64,000 nt of DNA from Zygnema cylindricum (GCA_037447655.1 JBBHKE010003116.1:92501-156500), one strand, 5' to 3'. Shown: positions 1-13,603, counted from the stretch's first letter. Program-made: numbers and translations. Notes: generated by a model not told the origin, from the letters alone.

Positions 1-401
1 AAGTTTATTTTAATGCACCATAACAGCGGAGACAAATTAAATATACTTCGGATTTGAATTAATGACAAATTCCACATTAACTGACACTTCGCATTACACG
101 TGCTAAGTTGAACGCAAGAGAGTACTGAAATATTCTTCGTTTGCCCAAAATTATTCGGAAATGTTAACGACTCGCTTCCCGTTGGACCATCAAAATGGGC
201 GAAAAAGGCGTGCAGACCGAAATAAAAAATTCAATGCGCCGACTTTTAAACCGCCGAAACTGCGTGAGCTATTTCACACGTGCGACAAGGTTGTACGCGT
301 CGAAAACACAATTTTTTCGACTTGTGAAACCGATCCAACCTTGGCTTTAACGTTACGCACGGAATTGTAGATGTTCCAATAAGCAAAAAATCAACGAAAT
401 A

Positions 402-3400
402 TCATATGTGGCTTGTTTTAGCAAAGCTTAGATTAGAAAAGAAATGAGAAAGTTGAGTAGATATGATTACTTTGACAACAAATGAGACAAACGATCTGTG
501 GAACAATAACGATGCCAAGCGTTTGATTTTTCGAGATTGTTGGAAAAACTTACGTGGGGGAGGAGATTGTGGGGGAGGAGATTGTGGGGGAGGAGATTGT
601 GGGGGAGGTGATTGTGGGGGAGGAGATTTGAGAGGAGGTGGAATAGCAGGTGGAAGGCCAACAACTTTCACCAAAATGGGGCTTTGGACAATGTACTTTC
701 CATCTATCGATTTCCAGCTCCAGGTTCCCATGGCATAACCACCTTAAAAAAGGATAAAAAAAGCAGACGAAAAAAAAAAATCAAGTAAAAATGCAGTCAA
801 TATCAAACTTTGCAATTTAAGCTTCTATGGTTCACCTAAATGTGGAACTGATTCAAATCTTCACAAATGCTCTTGGGACTCTTTCAATCGCCATTTCTCA
901 CTCACATCAATTTTGACTAAAACATTGTCATCAATAACAATATACTAAGTCACAATTTGGAAAACAGCAGAACTGCAATACGTTAGGGTGGTCGTAGGTG
1001 ACGTTTCAAAACAATCATATGCCGCCTTGAAAAGAAAATTTGCAGCTTCATGTTAGAGCTTATCAAATTTCAGGTTTTCTCTTCATTTTGTGCATTAACT
1101 ATAAGCTCTAGAAATTGACATAATGCCACATTGCAGCATTTCAAAAACGAAACAAGTGTAAGACAACCACTATGACATATGATCCACAATATTTCCAGTC
1201 ATCCTTTTGCAAATATGCTTGTTTCACGGCTTTCAATATTCAAGTTTCTTGCATTTATGTCGGCTACAAGAAATCCAGCGCCCGAAATTGTTTTGTTTGT
1301 GGAATTTGGGTTTTACTGTTTTTTTCCACAAAATTTGTGACATTCTACCTTTTTCGAATGCTAATCTTTGTATTTTTCTTTCCCGCAATGGGTGAAAGCT
1401 TGAACTCGAAAAAAAAAATAGCTACCAAAAACCCGGAATATTCAGCAATCTATTTGAAATTCAATAAATATCATATATTCGAATATGCACAAATATTCAA
1501 AAATGTGGTAATGACCAAAACCTCACCTGGTGACATCGTAATAGCTGTTCCAACAACTGAGATTGTGAACGATAATACTTGATTAGTTGTGTTGAAAATC
1601 AGTGTTGTAGGGGAAATTTGCACGAAAGCTCCACTCGGTTGGCTTATTGTGACATTATAAATTGAATCTGCCGGTCCGACATTTGTGACTCGGCGAGTGG
1701 TAGTGAATCCACTACCTCGGACATCAGTCATCATCAACGAAGGTGAATTGTAATCAAATGCCTGGGAACTCAAGCGGCAACTTCTCTTAGTTTCCTTGTA
1801 CACTATTGAATTTGAATAATAAGAACATAGATGTAGAGCGTAATCATCGATTCCAGAGTCATAGACGAGACCGGGATCAGCCGCAAAATTTGGTCTTATT
1901 AGACCGTGTCCGGTACTTAGAATGTTACCCGTGAGAAAACTGTTAGCTGCAAAAACACCATAAATAAGTTTAATCATGATAGTATTAACACCAAATAGGC
2001 TGGATGTTTCCCCAAGTTGGTTGACCTGTTTCCTATTTTTTCCTTATCATAAGCATCTTTACAGAAAGTCACTGACTTTATCCTTTGACAAAAGATACAT
2101 GAATCCAGTTTTTGCACACTTCTCCCTCTCCCCTTTCTTAGGGAGGGAGGAAGAGGGATAGTGTGACCATCTCTCCACCTTGTCTCCCTCTCTCCTTGCC
2201 CCTCCTGTGCACTCTTGTAGTGTATCGAGAAATTTCGTCAGAAATTCGATACGATATGCAACTCTAATCCTACCGAATTTTTGAACTAGGGTCACCCCAT
2301 ACTATACACTTATTGTACATATAATACACTTATTTTATGTGCGAACCATGCATAGCGTTTCCACTTTGTTTTCGACATTTGAACTATGGTAAGTACATGT
2401 GAAAAGGGCGTGCACGCGAACTGAACTCTAGTACACGACAACAGAGACGAGACAAAAAAGAAGAGAAAACATACCTGTGGTCGTAAGAGCTGATTGAAGC
2501 GCGCCGGGACTCCATGTGGGTTTTAGAGATTTCAGTAACAGCAAAGCTCCTGCCACGTGGGGAGTGGCCATGGAGGTGCCACTGATGATGTTAAATTGGG
2601 CGACTCGTGACTGTTGTCCCGGTGCAAGTAAATAGTCAAGATCGTACGGAGTATAGGAAGCAAAGATATTGACTCCAGGGGCGACAATGTCGGGCTGGAA
2701 TAGAAGAAGTAAAATTATCAAACAGAAACTGATAAAGTTTGACATTGATCACTAGAAGAAGTAAAATTATCAAACAGAAACTGATAAAGTTTGACATTGA
2801 TCACTAGAAGAGTGATCGAGATGGATACTTGTCATGGGAAACAATTGACAGGCAAAAGAAAGAACGAACTTGTCGGTGTGAATTGTTTTGGAGATTTTGT
2901 TTTAGAGAGTTTTTGAAAGGTTTTTCACGGAATACTTTGTATGGAACACAGAAATTGATGTGTATGGACAAAAAAATTATAGTATTTATTTTGCATTTGT
3001 GTTGAGTTCTTATGGTATTAGAAATGAAGATTTGTGCGGTTAATCCTGATCTTATATTGTAAAAAAAAAAAAGATTTGTAATGAATGCACATTTCATAAT
3101 TTATCGTTAGGAACTCCTCTCCAGATAATCTCAATGAAATGTCGATTTTCCAATCACTATTCTATCTGTAAACTCTCGATACCCCAAAGGGTGTTACATT
3201 TTTTATAGAAATTACTCATGTTGTACCTTCAATATGTCTCGTTGTGGATTGGGACCCCGTGAAGAAAAAGAAGCCAAAGTAAAGGATCCCGCAATTTGTA
3301 TGTTTATATCGGAAATTGCTGCCTCAGGGTTCCTAGAAAATACAAGGGCCAAACATCTCAGGCAACTTTTCTTCTATATGGCTTTTTTTTTAAAAGCGTA

Positions 3401-6400
3401 TGCTTTCTATCGCAAAATATAAGAGCTAGATATCAATTGTTTTTATAATATATACCTTTTGATAATGGAGACAATTTGAGTTAATAACAACTAACTCTTG
3501 AGGAGTGGCTGGTGGCAGAGGAGACCATATGTCAGCAAAACTAGCACACAAAGAAATATAAGAAAAGAGGGATTGTGAAGAGAACATAGAAGCGACATTT
3601 ACACAGCATTTACTTTGTCGGGTACGTGACAAAACAAATGAGATAGACCTCCATTATCACATGACTAACTAGGTCGAAAAAGGGACATATCCACATTAAC
3701 AATATGCTAATTTACCCGAACAAAGAATGAAAATGAGCTCAAAAATGTTAACATGGCATGCAGTCCTAAACATGGTTGAATTTTTGACTTTACATACGAA
3801 TAACACATAAGTATTGCTAAGAGCCTACACAGTACAAAACAAAAATCTCGATTATTTCTCAGTAAGATTGTTGCTAGAGCTACAGGCAAGAAGTTTAGCG
3901 ATCATATTACCCCTTTGTGGTTACACCTTCAAGGGGCCATAAAGTATCACAAAATTTAACAAGAAAGACATTCTTGGAAAAAAAAGATTCGTTATTATCA
4001 CAATACCCACCGCTTCATGTTTCAATCGCCCAAATTCAATAAAAACGGAGCCAATTATTTAAGTCCACGAACTTAAAGGACAAAGGGTTTACTTCAACAA
4101 AAAATGCATGTCCCGACCAACGACTACAGAAATTTACACATTATTAAAAAAACCGAGTATTAATAAGATATTTGAAGGTTCTGCCAATAATCAGCCTCTC
4201 CTGTGACTATATATATACCATCACCTATTTTACATTGTAAAAGACACTACCGTACTAGACGACCATCAGTGTACTGTGTTACACATATAAGATACTTCAT
4301 GCGACTGTGTTTGTGTAATAAAAACCAAATTTTGTAAAAAGGCATGTAGTGTACAATCTAATGGAAAAAACTAAACATGCTCAATTGTTTTCACCAAAGG
4401 CCTTATAGTATATCTCACTGGGTAGCTGGGTCTGTCATTCAAGTTCACAGTATGCCTCAAATGCCCGTAAAAAAATACCCCATTATTCCCCTGAGATTAG
4501 TGTAAAATTATTCCATCTGTATGGAAGGCAATATCGCTATAAATTTTATTTGTAACTCCCAGAGGCACAATTTGGAGTGTAAATTGTTCCCCTCAATAAT
4601 TCCCCACAAAGAGACTCAAATTAACACCACAAACATAAACAAATACAGAAGGTCAATATTAAAACAAAGTACACTTCAAAAAGTACTTGTTCAAAGATAC
4701 TTGTTTAACTAGTTCCCCCCCATATCTCCTCTGTAAGTTATGGGCCTCTGCCTAAACAACAAAATTAGCATATTGAGTGGATACAATTTCATGAAAATAT
4801 CTATGTAATGCACATTAAAGAAGAAACTTACGATGTATTTGTCGCATACGCAAGAATCTGCAATCCTGTGTCATAGTCCACATGTATAGCTGGCAAAAAA
4901 TGATGGTCTTGATATACTGGAAGGGAATTATCGACATTCCTCAAAATCATTCCAACTGCTCCAGCTAGGAGGGCATTATACCCTTTTGAAACACGGGCAT
5001 TATTTCCACGATCGCAAAGGAGAATTTTCCCGCGGACAATATTGCTATCTAAGGAGTCATCCCAACATTCCCTGGGATATGACACAAAAAAAAACCGTCA
5101 ATAATGTGAACTATTTCACATCCAGGATACTTGCCAAAAGAGAGTGAAAGAGAGCGGGAGATTTGAAAAATAGCAAGAGAGAAAAAAAGGTAAAAGAGAG
5201 TGAGAGGGGGAGATACAGAGAAAGGAGGAGAGAATGTGAGATGAGACCCTAGAAGAAGAGAGAAAAGGAGTGATAAAAAAAGAAATGGGGATAAATTTCT
5301 GCTGTTACGACAGCAATCTCTGCACATCAATCTGTCCAAGGTGTGTAAGTTGATGTGCTAATATTTTCATACATCGAGTCATGTCCCATTTTATAAACAA
5401 AACAACACCACGCTCTGGGTTCCATAGCCAACCAAGTCAACTCGGGCAACTACGTTAACGCACACCACCTAAGAATACCTCAAACTAGTGATTCCTACAT
5501 GACATCACTTTGTCGTATGCGTGAAAACACAAAATACAATAGCCATTTCAACACTGAGAAAAACCCACCCCGGAATAAAGAAGGATTGGAGAGCAAGACT
5601 GTGAGCAAGAGAGAGAGAGGGAGTAGAGGTAAATCTCTTGAATGGGCCAGGTTATGACAGACACACTGATGATCAGAGAGAGTGATAAAAAGAGAGGAAA
5701 AGGGAGAGAGAGAGAGAGGGAGGGAAGGATGAGAAGTACTTTTTCAAGATGCCCATATAACCTGAAAACCATCACGCAAGTATACTTGAGAAAGGTGCTA
5801 AATAGGACCTTGTCAAAGGCAGAAAACAAATCCCATGGGAAATTTGAAAACGGGAAGAAAATTTGCATTTTGGGGGGCAAACTAATTAATATAGTTAGAC
5901 CTTTTCCGTTCATGTCTGAAGGGTAATTTGAGAGAAGGAGATGAATAAAGATAAAGAGCGAGCCATCGCATGGAAGTCAAAAGTTTGAAAGAAAATGATA
6001 TCCAAGGTTTCTTACCTAGCATAGTCAGAGTTAACTCCTAGACGAGCCGCGTTTTTGGCATAAACGAGAGGAACCTTTGGAGAGGTAGTGCCTCGTGGCA
6101 CTGTCCCGTTGGTCGCTGCATAGCCCTGTTTCCAACCAAACTTTCCTGGTAATCACCTTATTGTGCACCTCAAAGCTTCTTTTTTTTTCTTTAGTGTGGC
6201 TAAGGTTTCTTAAAGACATAAAGAGAGCAATGATTTGATGAGTGAGGAAACACTGTAGTCATAAGGTAGCAAAGAGGAATTTGGCTCTTTAAACTTACAA
6301 CAAACTGAGAGGAATCTCCCAAATATACAAACTTGTTAGCTATACTTGCTCCCTGAGTGTATATATTGTTGCTTGTGCTAACATCACTTCTTGGGAGAGT

Positions 6401-9400
6401 ACTTGCTCCGACTGAGAGATACCATGGAGCGATATTTTCAACCGTACGAAAACCAGGTCCACTATTACCCGCGGCAACTGCACTCGGAATACCGGCAATA
6501 GCCGCATTAAAAGTTCCTTGGTCAATACCGGAATCAAAAGGTTTATCTGGGGCACCTCCTCCCAAGGAAATTGAAATAACATCGACCTTATCGACAATTG
6601 CTTGATTTATTGCAGCGAGAATGTCGGAATCATAACATCCATTATCTTCGGAACCGGCCGAAGTCCAGCAGACCTGCATGTAAAGCATGTATACAATGGA
6701 GAAGGATTTGCATAAGCGAAACAAAGTAACAAAAGTGCAAATAAGCGTAAGAAAAAAAAACTACGTGTTTTGCAAGTACATTGGATGTAGGAGGTTGAGC
6801 AGATGCTATAAAGTCATTCCGTTTGGCTATTTTTACCAAATCGTACATACACCGTCTAGTATGTCTCGTAATGCATTCTTCTGTGGGCTCTGTTGATCAC
6901 ACGAGTGTTTTTGGAAAAAATTGCCTAACATCCCAATCGCCAGGAGTTGACGACATTGACCTTCTAAGAATAGCGTTTCATTTGAGGCAAGCTGTAATGA
7001 ATACGGAAAGGATTTTATTACAAAAAAACGGGTTTTCCATAGCTGAACCACGAAGTCTTGGATCAATTTCTGTTGTTTCATTTCATGATTCATTACACAA
7101 CACTTTAATCTTGATAAAGGCACAAACTAGCCCGCTTGTACATAAAATTCTTGGCATCAAATAGCGTAGAGAGAATTGTATTTTTATACTATTAGAACAT
7201 CATCAGCAATCCGTGAACTAGTCACCATCATCAAACATACTTTTGAACTCGGCAACAAAAGAAAAAGCGTCATTCTTTTGGCATGGTAGACCACCGTCAA
7301 CATCCGTACTTCTTAATTTGAGAACAAAAATCAAAAAACAAGATATCCCCACTAAGAACAAGGACCGGATGTTTAGATTTCAAACCTTGTAGACGGATAT
7401 TTGTGCCCCATATGCCACCCCTTTTGCCGTTCCAATATTCACACTTCCAATACTTGCGTTGAAAACTTTTGACCCGGCTGCAGTAGAAGCTGTATGGGTG
7501 CCATGGCCTTCAGAATCTCGTGCAGAACGGTAATCTGAAGATGAAATCAGGCCGTCCGCTTCAAAACCCGCGAGGTAAATCTTAGCAGCTACAACCTTTC
7601 TGGATGAGAGGGATGGCAATACAAGAACATGAGTTTGACATTGCATTTTGGTTACATTCAGCTTCACATGATTGTACACTTTAGCATACTATAAATGTGA
7701 TGTGACACATGATAGAGTATGACACCGTAAAAATAACTTTAAAGTCTACCAAAATTAACAACATACCGAGCATCAATATGACCCTATAGTGAAATTGAAT
7801 TAAAGATAATGGGCTGATTAGAATATCCTCTCGATATTGGCCAAGCTATTAAAATACGTCAAGCATCGGTGAACAAATCCTCCAAAGACGTACGTCTAAG
7901 TGGAAAATAACTTACTTGTTACATTTGATGCCACTCCCTATACAATTGCCAATAAAAGTTGAAGGTGGGGGGGGGGTACCCATTGTCGTCGAAGCTCAAA
8001 TTTTCGGGCCAAATACCTGTAAAAACCAGTAGATCAAAGGACAACTGGTGGCACCTCAATTGCACGATAAACTATTGGTCAACAATTGACAAATAATTGA
8101 CACTTTAGTTTGTTTCCGAGAATGCGGTTATGCACTTTCACATGCACATTAATTAGTTTGGATAATTACAGTGTTCATAAGTCTTAGTATGATCCACCTA
8201 ATTCCCCGAAAAAACTAACACAAATTTGTCGACGGTAAACAAAACTGTTCTTTTACCAACATCCCTATGCTCCACACAAATAAATGATGGCTAATATAAT
8301 GCTTGAAGAATTAGTATACGAATAATGGTCAATGATCGCGGCCACCAGCAAAACGTCATTCGAAATTAGTGTGACCTCCATCATACAACATCGGCAATGA
8401 TCATAACATCATTCCACTTTTTATTCATTGCAGTCCACTCTAATAGCACTAAGTAACTAATGGTCAAGAACGTGCATACTGCAGAATCTATTATTTGGGC
8501 CATCTTACAGCATTTTTAATTGTTTTATGATACGAATTTGTTTTGTTATATAATGATGTGGTACACATGGTGCAAAAAAATTTCCGTACTTACCCGTATC
8601 TATCATTCCGACCACCATTCCACTACCATTTTTCAGAGTATAAAAACCTGGAGGAACGTTATTGAAGGGATCCTCCAGACCTAAAAAGGACGGACTATAT
8701 GTGGTGCGCAGAATCCTTCTCTTGTCCAGTTCTACGGATACTATTCCCGCCATTCCTGCAAAAACAAAGAACCACAGCCTTTCAGTAATTTTTGTTAACT
8801 ATGCTTTATTTTTCAGCATCTTGAAAATGGAAATTAGAAGAGAAAGTGTCTCTTAGTAACTCTTAGAGCCTGAATTATCCAAAGAATAGTAAATTTCACA
8901 CTATTTGTAATGCCAATCGTAATGCGAACTGTACCTCTGAGTCCTGTAGCTTGCTCCTTAGAGAGGACGGCCGAAAAACCGTCCATGGAGTGTGTGTAGC
9001 TGTAGAGTTTGGATTTTGGTCTACTCACCGAAAGAAAAAAAAAAAGACAAAAAAATGACCAATGATATTCCATTAAATAATTTAGAATTAAAATGTCTCT
9101 AAACAATTCGGATGCACGGTTTTTGATTTCTGGTAATGTTACAATGCCTATGCCGAAATTTTGATGTTGGGTGTTAGGATATCTTTGGTGCAGAAGATCG
9201 ACTGACCATCTGATCTTAAATCTCCATTTTTCAATGGGAAACATTGCATAAGAGAACCCCTGCTTTCAACCTAAAAAATATACGTATGTAACAGAGTGGT
9301 GGGTAATTACTCATTGAAACAAGCAAAAAAGCTTAAGAGAATTTTGCAAAAGATTTACAAGCTGATTTCCAATGTCAAATTGTTGCAATGTCATTGCCGT

Positions 9401-10997
9401 GATAAAAGTCTACCACAAAACAAAAATACAGGCGTGTCAAACAGCTTGGATCAAGCTTCCAGGATCAATTTCAAATGGTCAAATGTTGAAGGTAAAAACG
9501 TTAATGTAATTGTTCAAATTTTCTTGTTTCAACAAAGCTGTTAGGGGTCCTTTAGCGTGTCGTCACCGTTTTGTTGTTTCACTTGAAAATCTGTGGTAGT
9601 TATGCATGACTATCACTTCATTTTCTACGTCCGTCAACTATTGTCTTTAATACACTTCTACCTCCAGTACTTAGTCAACTTTTGTCTTAAGTCTCTGTTA
9701 GTCAACTTTTGTCTTAAGTCTCTGTTCTAATTCATTCATTTCCGTGCTCACTAGAACTATTCTTCTTTAAAGCGCCACTTGTACTATCAATTTTGTTCGC
9801 TTGTACATTATAGTTTAGTCCCGTTGATTCAGTCTCATGTACTTCTACGCTTAGGTCAATTACGAGGTTTTAGTCTCTCGCACTTTTGTGGTTCGCCCTC
9901 TAGCGATAGTCAACAAAATCGGATTGAAGGTCTCTAAAAGTTGAACGCATTTAAAAGAGAACTAGATTTAAGGTCTCTGAAAATCGAGAGCGCACTTGAA
10001 GTGCAGTTTGCACTCCAATCCAGCGCACTTAAAGCGTACTCTTCAAAATAAGAAGAGCATCGCATTTCACATTTTCAATTATCAAATGCATTTAGAAGCA
10101 TCAAGTTCGTTTGTGTTGTTCATCATGGCTTCGAACACTCCTCCAATAACAGGTATCTGTTCTGCGTCTAAAATCCAGAAGAATATATCCAATGTCCCAT
10201 GCGTGTCCAATGCCAAGGATCCCACGCCGATTCCCCAACAATTTTACCTTTAGCAGTACTTTTGACAACAAATGTCCAACAGTCGATGTGTAATGTCCAC
10301 TACCAAACACAAGAAGCAGAGAGTCTCTAAAACAATAATCCAATGTCCCATGCGTGTCCAATGCCAAGGATCCCACGCCGATTCCCCAACAATTCTACCT
10401 TTGGCTTAACGAGAAAGCATCAATTTTTCATTGGTAAGGACTTTAATTCCTATCTTGCAACTTGGGCATTCGGTTAATGTTCAGATCTCGCAAATTTTAA
10501 TGCAAGAATCATGTTTTATTCAATGCTACAACTATTAAAACTGACAATGATGGACGGGAATACGCCCAGCATTCACTTCTCCGTTTAACATTGATGTACG
10601 GAGAAGTTGCGTGACGTTACTGAATAAATGGACATGGCATTCGAAAAGCAGAATAAATTTGTCGACAATTAGAATTTCCTTCTTTCAAATCTGGAACTTT
10701 TTAGAATGTTGTGCCACGGTGGCAAATTTCTATTGGCTCCGCTCATAAGTCCGGCAGCGCCACTTACAAAGCGTCCACGCGCGCCAAAAAATTGTCGTGA
10801 CGCGCAATTTTGGCCGCCAAGAAGGCCTTCCTGGCCGCTGATTGGCGGAGAGAAGGATCCAACCGCTCGGCCACCGGCCACGCGCGACCTTCCACGCGCA
10901 CAATGTACGTTTTTCGTACGGAAGCCGACGTGGCAGCCGCGTGGTGAACGAGCAACACCGCGACCATGACAGCCGCAGCCACGTGGCATCGCGTCAT
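402..10997 (-). CDS. Secreted subtilase (S8 serine protease), 12 exons, one frameshift
   Basis: Exons, 5' to 3' on the minus strand: 10997-10768, 9020-8935, 8755-8594, 8016-7916, 7599-7386, 6673-6299, 6125-6016, 5071-4832, 3332-3227, 2694-2475, 1946-1527, 742-402. All junctions have GT donors and AG acceptors, and the phases close. About 867 residues if the frameshift is ignored. Order: signal peptide (about 1-24), inhibitor I9 prodomain (starting KTYIVRVE, ending near GFSAVLSKEQATGLRG), then the S8 domain with Asp158 (MIDTGIWPE), His225 (GHGTHTAST), oxyanion Asn334 (AAGNSGP) and Ser582 (SGTSMATPH). A PA-type insert lies at about 390-505, then FSSRGP, a fibronectin-like domain, and a C-terminal SPPPQ-repeat tail. 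The start is the ATG that directly opens the hydrophobic signal. Exon 4 carries a 10-C run; nine C would join the two conserved frames. Plant relatives process secreted or cell-wall proteins. Either a sequencing error or a broken allele is possible. Confidence 0.9.
555..629 (-). repeat. 15-bp tandem repeat encoding the SPPPQ tail
   Basis: Five near-perfect 15-bp units lie in the last subtilase exon. On the coding strand each gives Ser-Pro-Pro-Pro-Gln, an extensin-like module. One unit differs by a single base. Directly after the repeats is a perfect donor consensus (GTAAGT at 547-552). A candidate acceptor (TTCCACAG) about 58 nt further on would change the last few residues and bring in an earlier stop at 467. 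Confidence 0.85.
2701..2810. repeat. 52-bp tandem duplication in a subtilase intron
   Basis: Two identical 52-bp copies (2701-2752 and 2753-2804), plus the start of a third, lie just inside the intron upstream of the Ser-containing exon. They leave the acceptor (TTCCAG at about 2700-2695) intact. Perfect identity suggests a recent duplication. Confidence 0.9.
7967..7976 (-). other. 10-C homopolymer causing a frameshift in subtilase exon 4
   Basis: The exon (8016-7916) begins in frame with IWPENLSFDDNGY. After the C run, the conserved continuation PPSTFIGNCIGSGIKCNK is in the +1 frame. Its end then splices in phase with exon 5 (KVVAAKIYL). Nine C would restore one frame; ten do not. Confidence 0.85.
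9672..9725. repeat. 27-bp tandem duplication in the first subtilase intron
   Basis: Two identical 27-bp copies, 9672-9698 and 9699-9725, each beginning TAGTCAACTTTTG. They lie in the long intron 1 (9021-10767). No function is evident. Confidence 0.85.
10187..10405. repeat. Pair of 68-bp direct repeats in subtilase intron 1
   Basis: The segments 10187-10254 and 10338-10405 agree at all but about two positions and are 151 bp apart. They resemble a local duplication or the ends of a small inserted sequence. The rest of intron 1 (9021-10767) shows no recognisable coding sequence. Confidence 0.8.
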
Positions 10998-11122
10998 AGC
11001 TCGAAGCGAACTCTCCCCTCGGAGCCCTTCGCACTCTCTATGCGAAGGAAGAGCGGAGAAGAGAGCGGAAGCCTTCGCAAGCACTCTGCTGCCTTGCGAC
11101 TTATTGCGCCATTAGGAATACC

Positions 11123-11151
11123 GTACAGTACAGTACAGTACAGTACAGTAA
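11123..11151. repeat. ACAGT microsatellite upstream of the subtilase
   Basis: A short pentanucleotide repeat (GTACA/CAGTA) lies about 125 bp upstream of the subtilase ATG, so probably in its promoter or leader. More GTACAGTAC-type words recur at 11440-11570. Confidence 0.8.
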
Positions 11152-12614
11152 AGTGCGCTAATTTCGTAATTGTTTGATGCTTTTTAACTTATTCTGCCAT
11201 CAGTGACTGCTGCGCGGACGACCATTCGAACGACGGAATGCGAACAAGTGTTTCTGCTGTACTGCTTCGGGATTGGGCGAAGTAAATGCGAAGACGACAA
11301 AAAAAGTTACTTTCTTATATTCGTTTTCGGATACCGGTTAAAATATTTGTTAGAGTCCAAGCTACGAAATTTTCCCACCAGCTAGGAAATCGCAATAGAT
11401 ACGATCTGTACTACACGGCAAGCTAGGGTATTCTGGGAAACGGTACAGTACAGTACGGTAATGTACTGTAAGAAATACAGTCTGTACCGTAACTCCAAAA
11501 ACGACAAAAATTAAGTACAGTAGGCAGTCCTATACAGTACTGCACTGTACATCATCGTTCTGTACTAGATCAAATCGTTACTGTAAGCCCTGGAGCCATT
11601 GGGCCATTTTCGGATCATAAAAGGTCGATTTGCGCAATGACTCGATCGATGAGCCCATTGCATGACACGTGTTATATTTTAAGCCGTTCGATTTTTGCCT
11701 CAAGGCGAGTCCAGCTGGAAATTTTATTTTTTCCCCTTCTTTACGTGTCTAAAATTTCGATTAGGATAAAATCTAGAGTTTGGGCGAATCATTTTCCTGT
11801 CACGGAGACAGAATATTTTTTTCTAGAAATTTTACGAGTTACTGTAGCGCTTTGCTGTTTCTTTTGGAATAATTCCAGGTGACACGTGTAAACAAAATAC
11901 AAGTCTGCCTGATTTCCCGCGTCTATCCATATGATTGAGCTTATGCAGTATTTCGCCATTATGACAAACCCTTCGCTACATCTAAAAGCTAAAAATGCGA
12001 CCAATAGAATCTCGAGATTCCCTATTTAATTTTTATGCTTAAGAGTTAAGACACAATGACAGGCTTAACGAATGGCTCTCCGCGTGTTCGGTACAATGTT
12101 AAAATACGTAAAGAGTTAAATACCCTATTTTTTATAGGTCATCGGATTTCTCAAAACGAGAGTCTTATCACACTAAATTCAGTTCCCACAGCCCTAAGGG
12201 CTTACCATGGCGCTACGCTTTGCACCAAAAGCAATTATCGGGAGATCAAAGTCTCAAAAAAGACAAAAGAGACAAAAAAATGTCTCATAATTTCGGCGGG
12301 AGTAGAAACGGCTTTGATCGTGGAGTACAAATAGATAAACCTGCACAGATATTTTCACGCCGACGGGAATTGATCACTGTGAGTCGACCTGTTCCTATTC
12401 GATTGGCTGATGGCGGATTTTCATCCAGCTTTGATCGGGCGGCATTAATTTCTTTTGGATTTAGTGGACCGGTAGCTTAGGAAACAAGACAAGTACACCG
12501 ACAGATTTAAATCGGCCGACGGTGGCGATTATTTCAGAAGAATTTCTAAGGACTACTATCGTAGCGGGGAATGTATCGTGATTCGGAATTGGATATCGGC
12601 GAAGGACCACTATG
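11152..12614. other. Intergenic, no gene recognised
   Basis: AT-rich sequence between the subtilase promoter and the hAT element. GTACAGTAC-like words are dense at 11440-11570. Small open frames here match no family I recognise and show no splice-linked continuation. Confidence 0.6.
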
Positions 12615-12849
12615 CAGAGGTCGCAAACGGTCAACCGAAACCGTGACCGACCGTTAACCGACCGCCCGCGCCGGATCCGGAACGGATTCGGTTGCCAAAT
12701 TTTGAGGGTCGGGCGGTTACGGTCGGTTGACTCACCAGGAAAAAAAAAACGGTCGGTTACGGGCGGTCAACCAAAAAACCAAAAAAAATGAAAATTTTGT
12801 ACTGTCACTATAATCCAACATTCTTGTAATTTGTACTTTTTGGTATCGT

Positions 12850-13013
12850 GGAAGTACGTGACATCATATTAGCGTCGCAAATCTGACACGGTACTGTAGT
12901 TATCTATTCATTTCGCAAATCACAGGGATCGCGACAAAGCGTCGCAAATCTGACACGGTAGTACAATATTCATTTCGCAAATCTTAGGGAACGCAAAAAA
13001 GCGTCGCACGGTA
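12850..13013. repeat. Tandem repeat with GTCGCAAATCTGACACGG core
   Basis: Degenerate units of about 60-70 bp, each with the 18-bp core followed by TTCATTTCGCAAATC. The same array recurs at 18168-18372, and an inverted unit lies near 19082. Probably subterminal repeats of the hAT element. Confidence 0.7.
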
Positions 13014-13603
13014 CACCGCCAATTGCTATTAGCGTAGTGTACGCTAATTCCGTCCCGCTTTTTTTTTTTTTTTATTCTCCAATAGCGTAGCTTATTCTAA
13101 TTTTTCTGTACGCCATTTAGGGTTATGTTCCAAGTACCTCACAAAAAGAAAGTACGTTGTCGTTTAAATAGTGTGGTGTACGGTACGTATCAGACCTTAC
13201 AAAATTGTACCTTTTTAAGTGAAAAAGTATTTTTAATGAATTTTAGTAACTGCGCACGCATGAGAATATGCGCTCTCAAAAGGGGATAAAAGCGGGCTGT
13301 AAAATATCACGTTCGCACATATTCGACCAACAACCACGTTTCGACTGTATGAACGTACCTACTGTGTGAGCGTTGTCGTGACCGATAGTGGCTCTAACAT
13401 GTGTGCGATTAAAGGTCTACCGAGTATGTTTACTTGGATACCTTGCGCGGACTAAAAAATTGCAACAATTTTGACAACGATCTTGAATAAGAGCGAAATT
13501 CCAAAAATAGCAAATATGGTGTGCAAGTTCTTTATTTTTTTGATCTAATTGACGCGTGTAAATCAATGGTCACGTTTTTTAAACAGAGTAATTACAAAAT
13601 ATT

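Noticed and set aside
463-738. Plus-strand frame with Gly-Gly-Gly-Asp-Cys repeats
   Set aside because: It is the antisense of the SPPPQ-coding repeat in the subtilase's last exon.
10669-11177. Plus-strand and alternative minus-strand frames over subtilase exon 1
   Set aside because: Only the frame from 10997 gives a signal peptide plus I9 start that splices in phase to exon 2.
12220-12480. Possible small gene between the subtilase and the hAT element
   Set aside because: No recognisable family, no splice partner, and low-complexity Lys-rich start.
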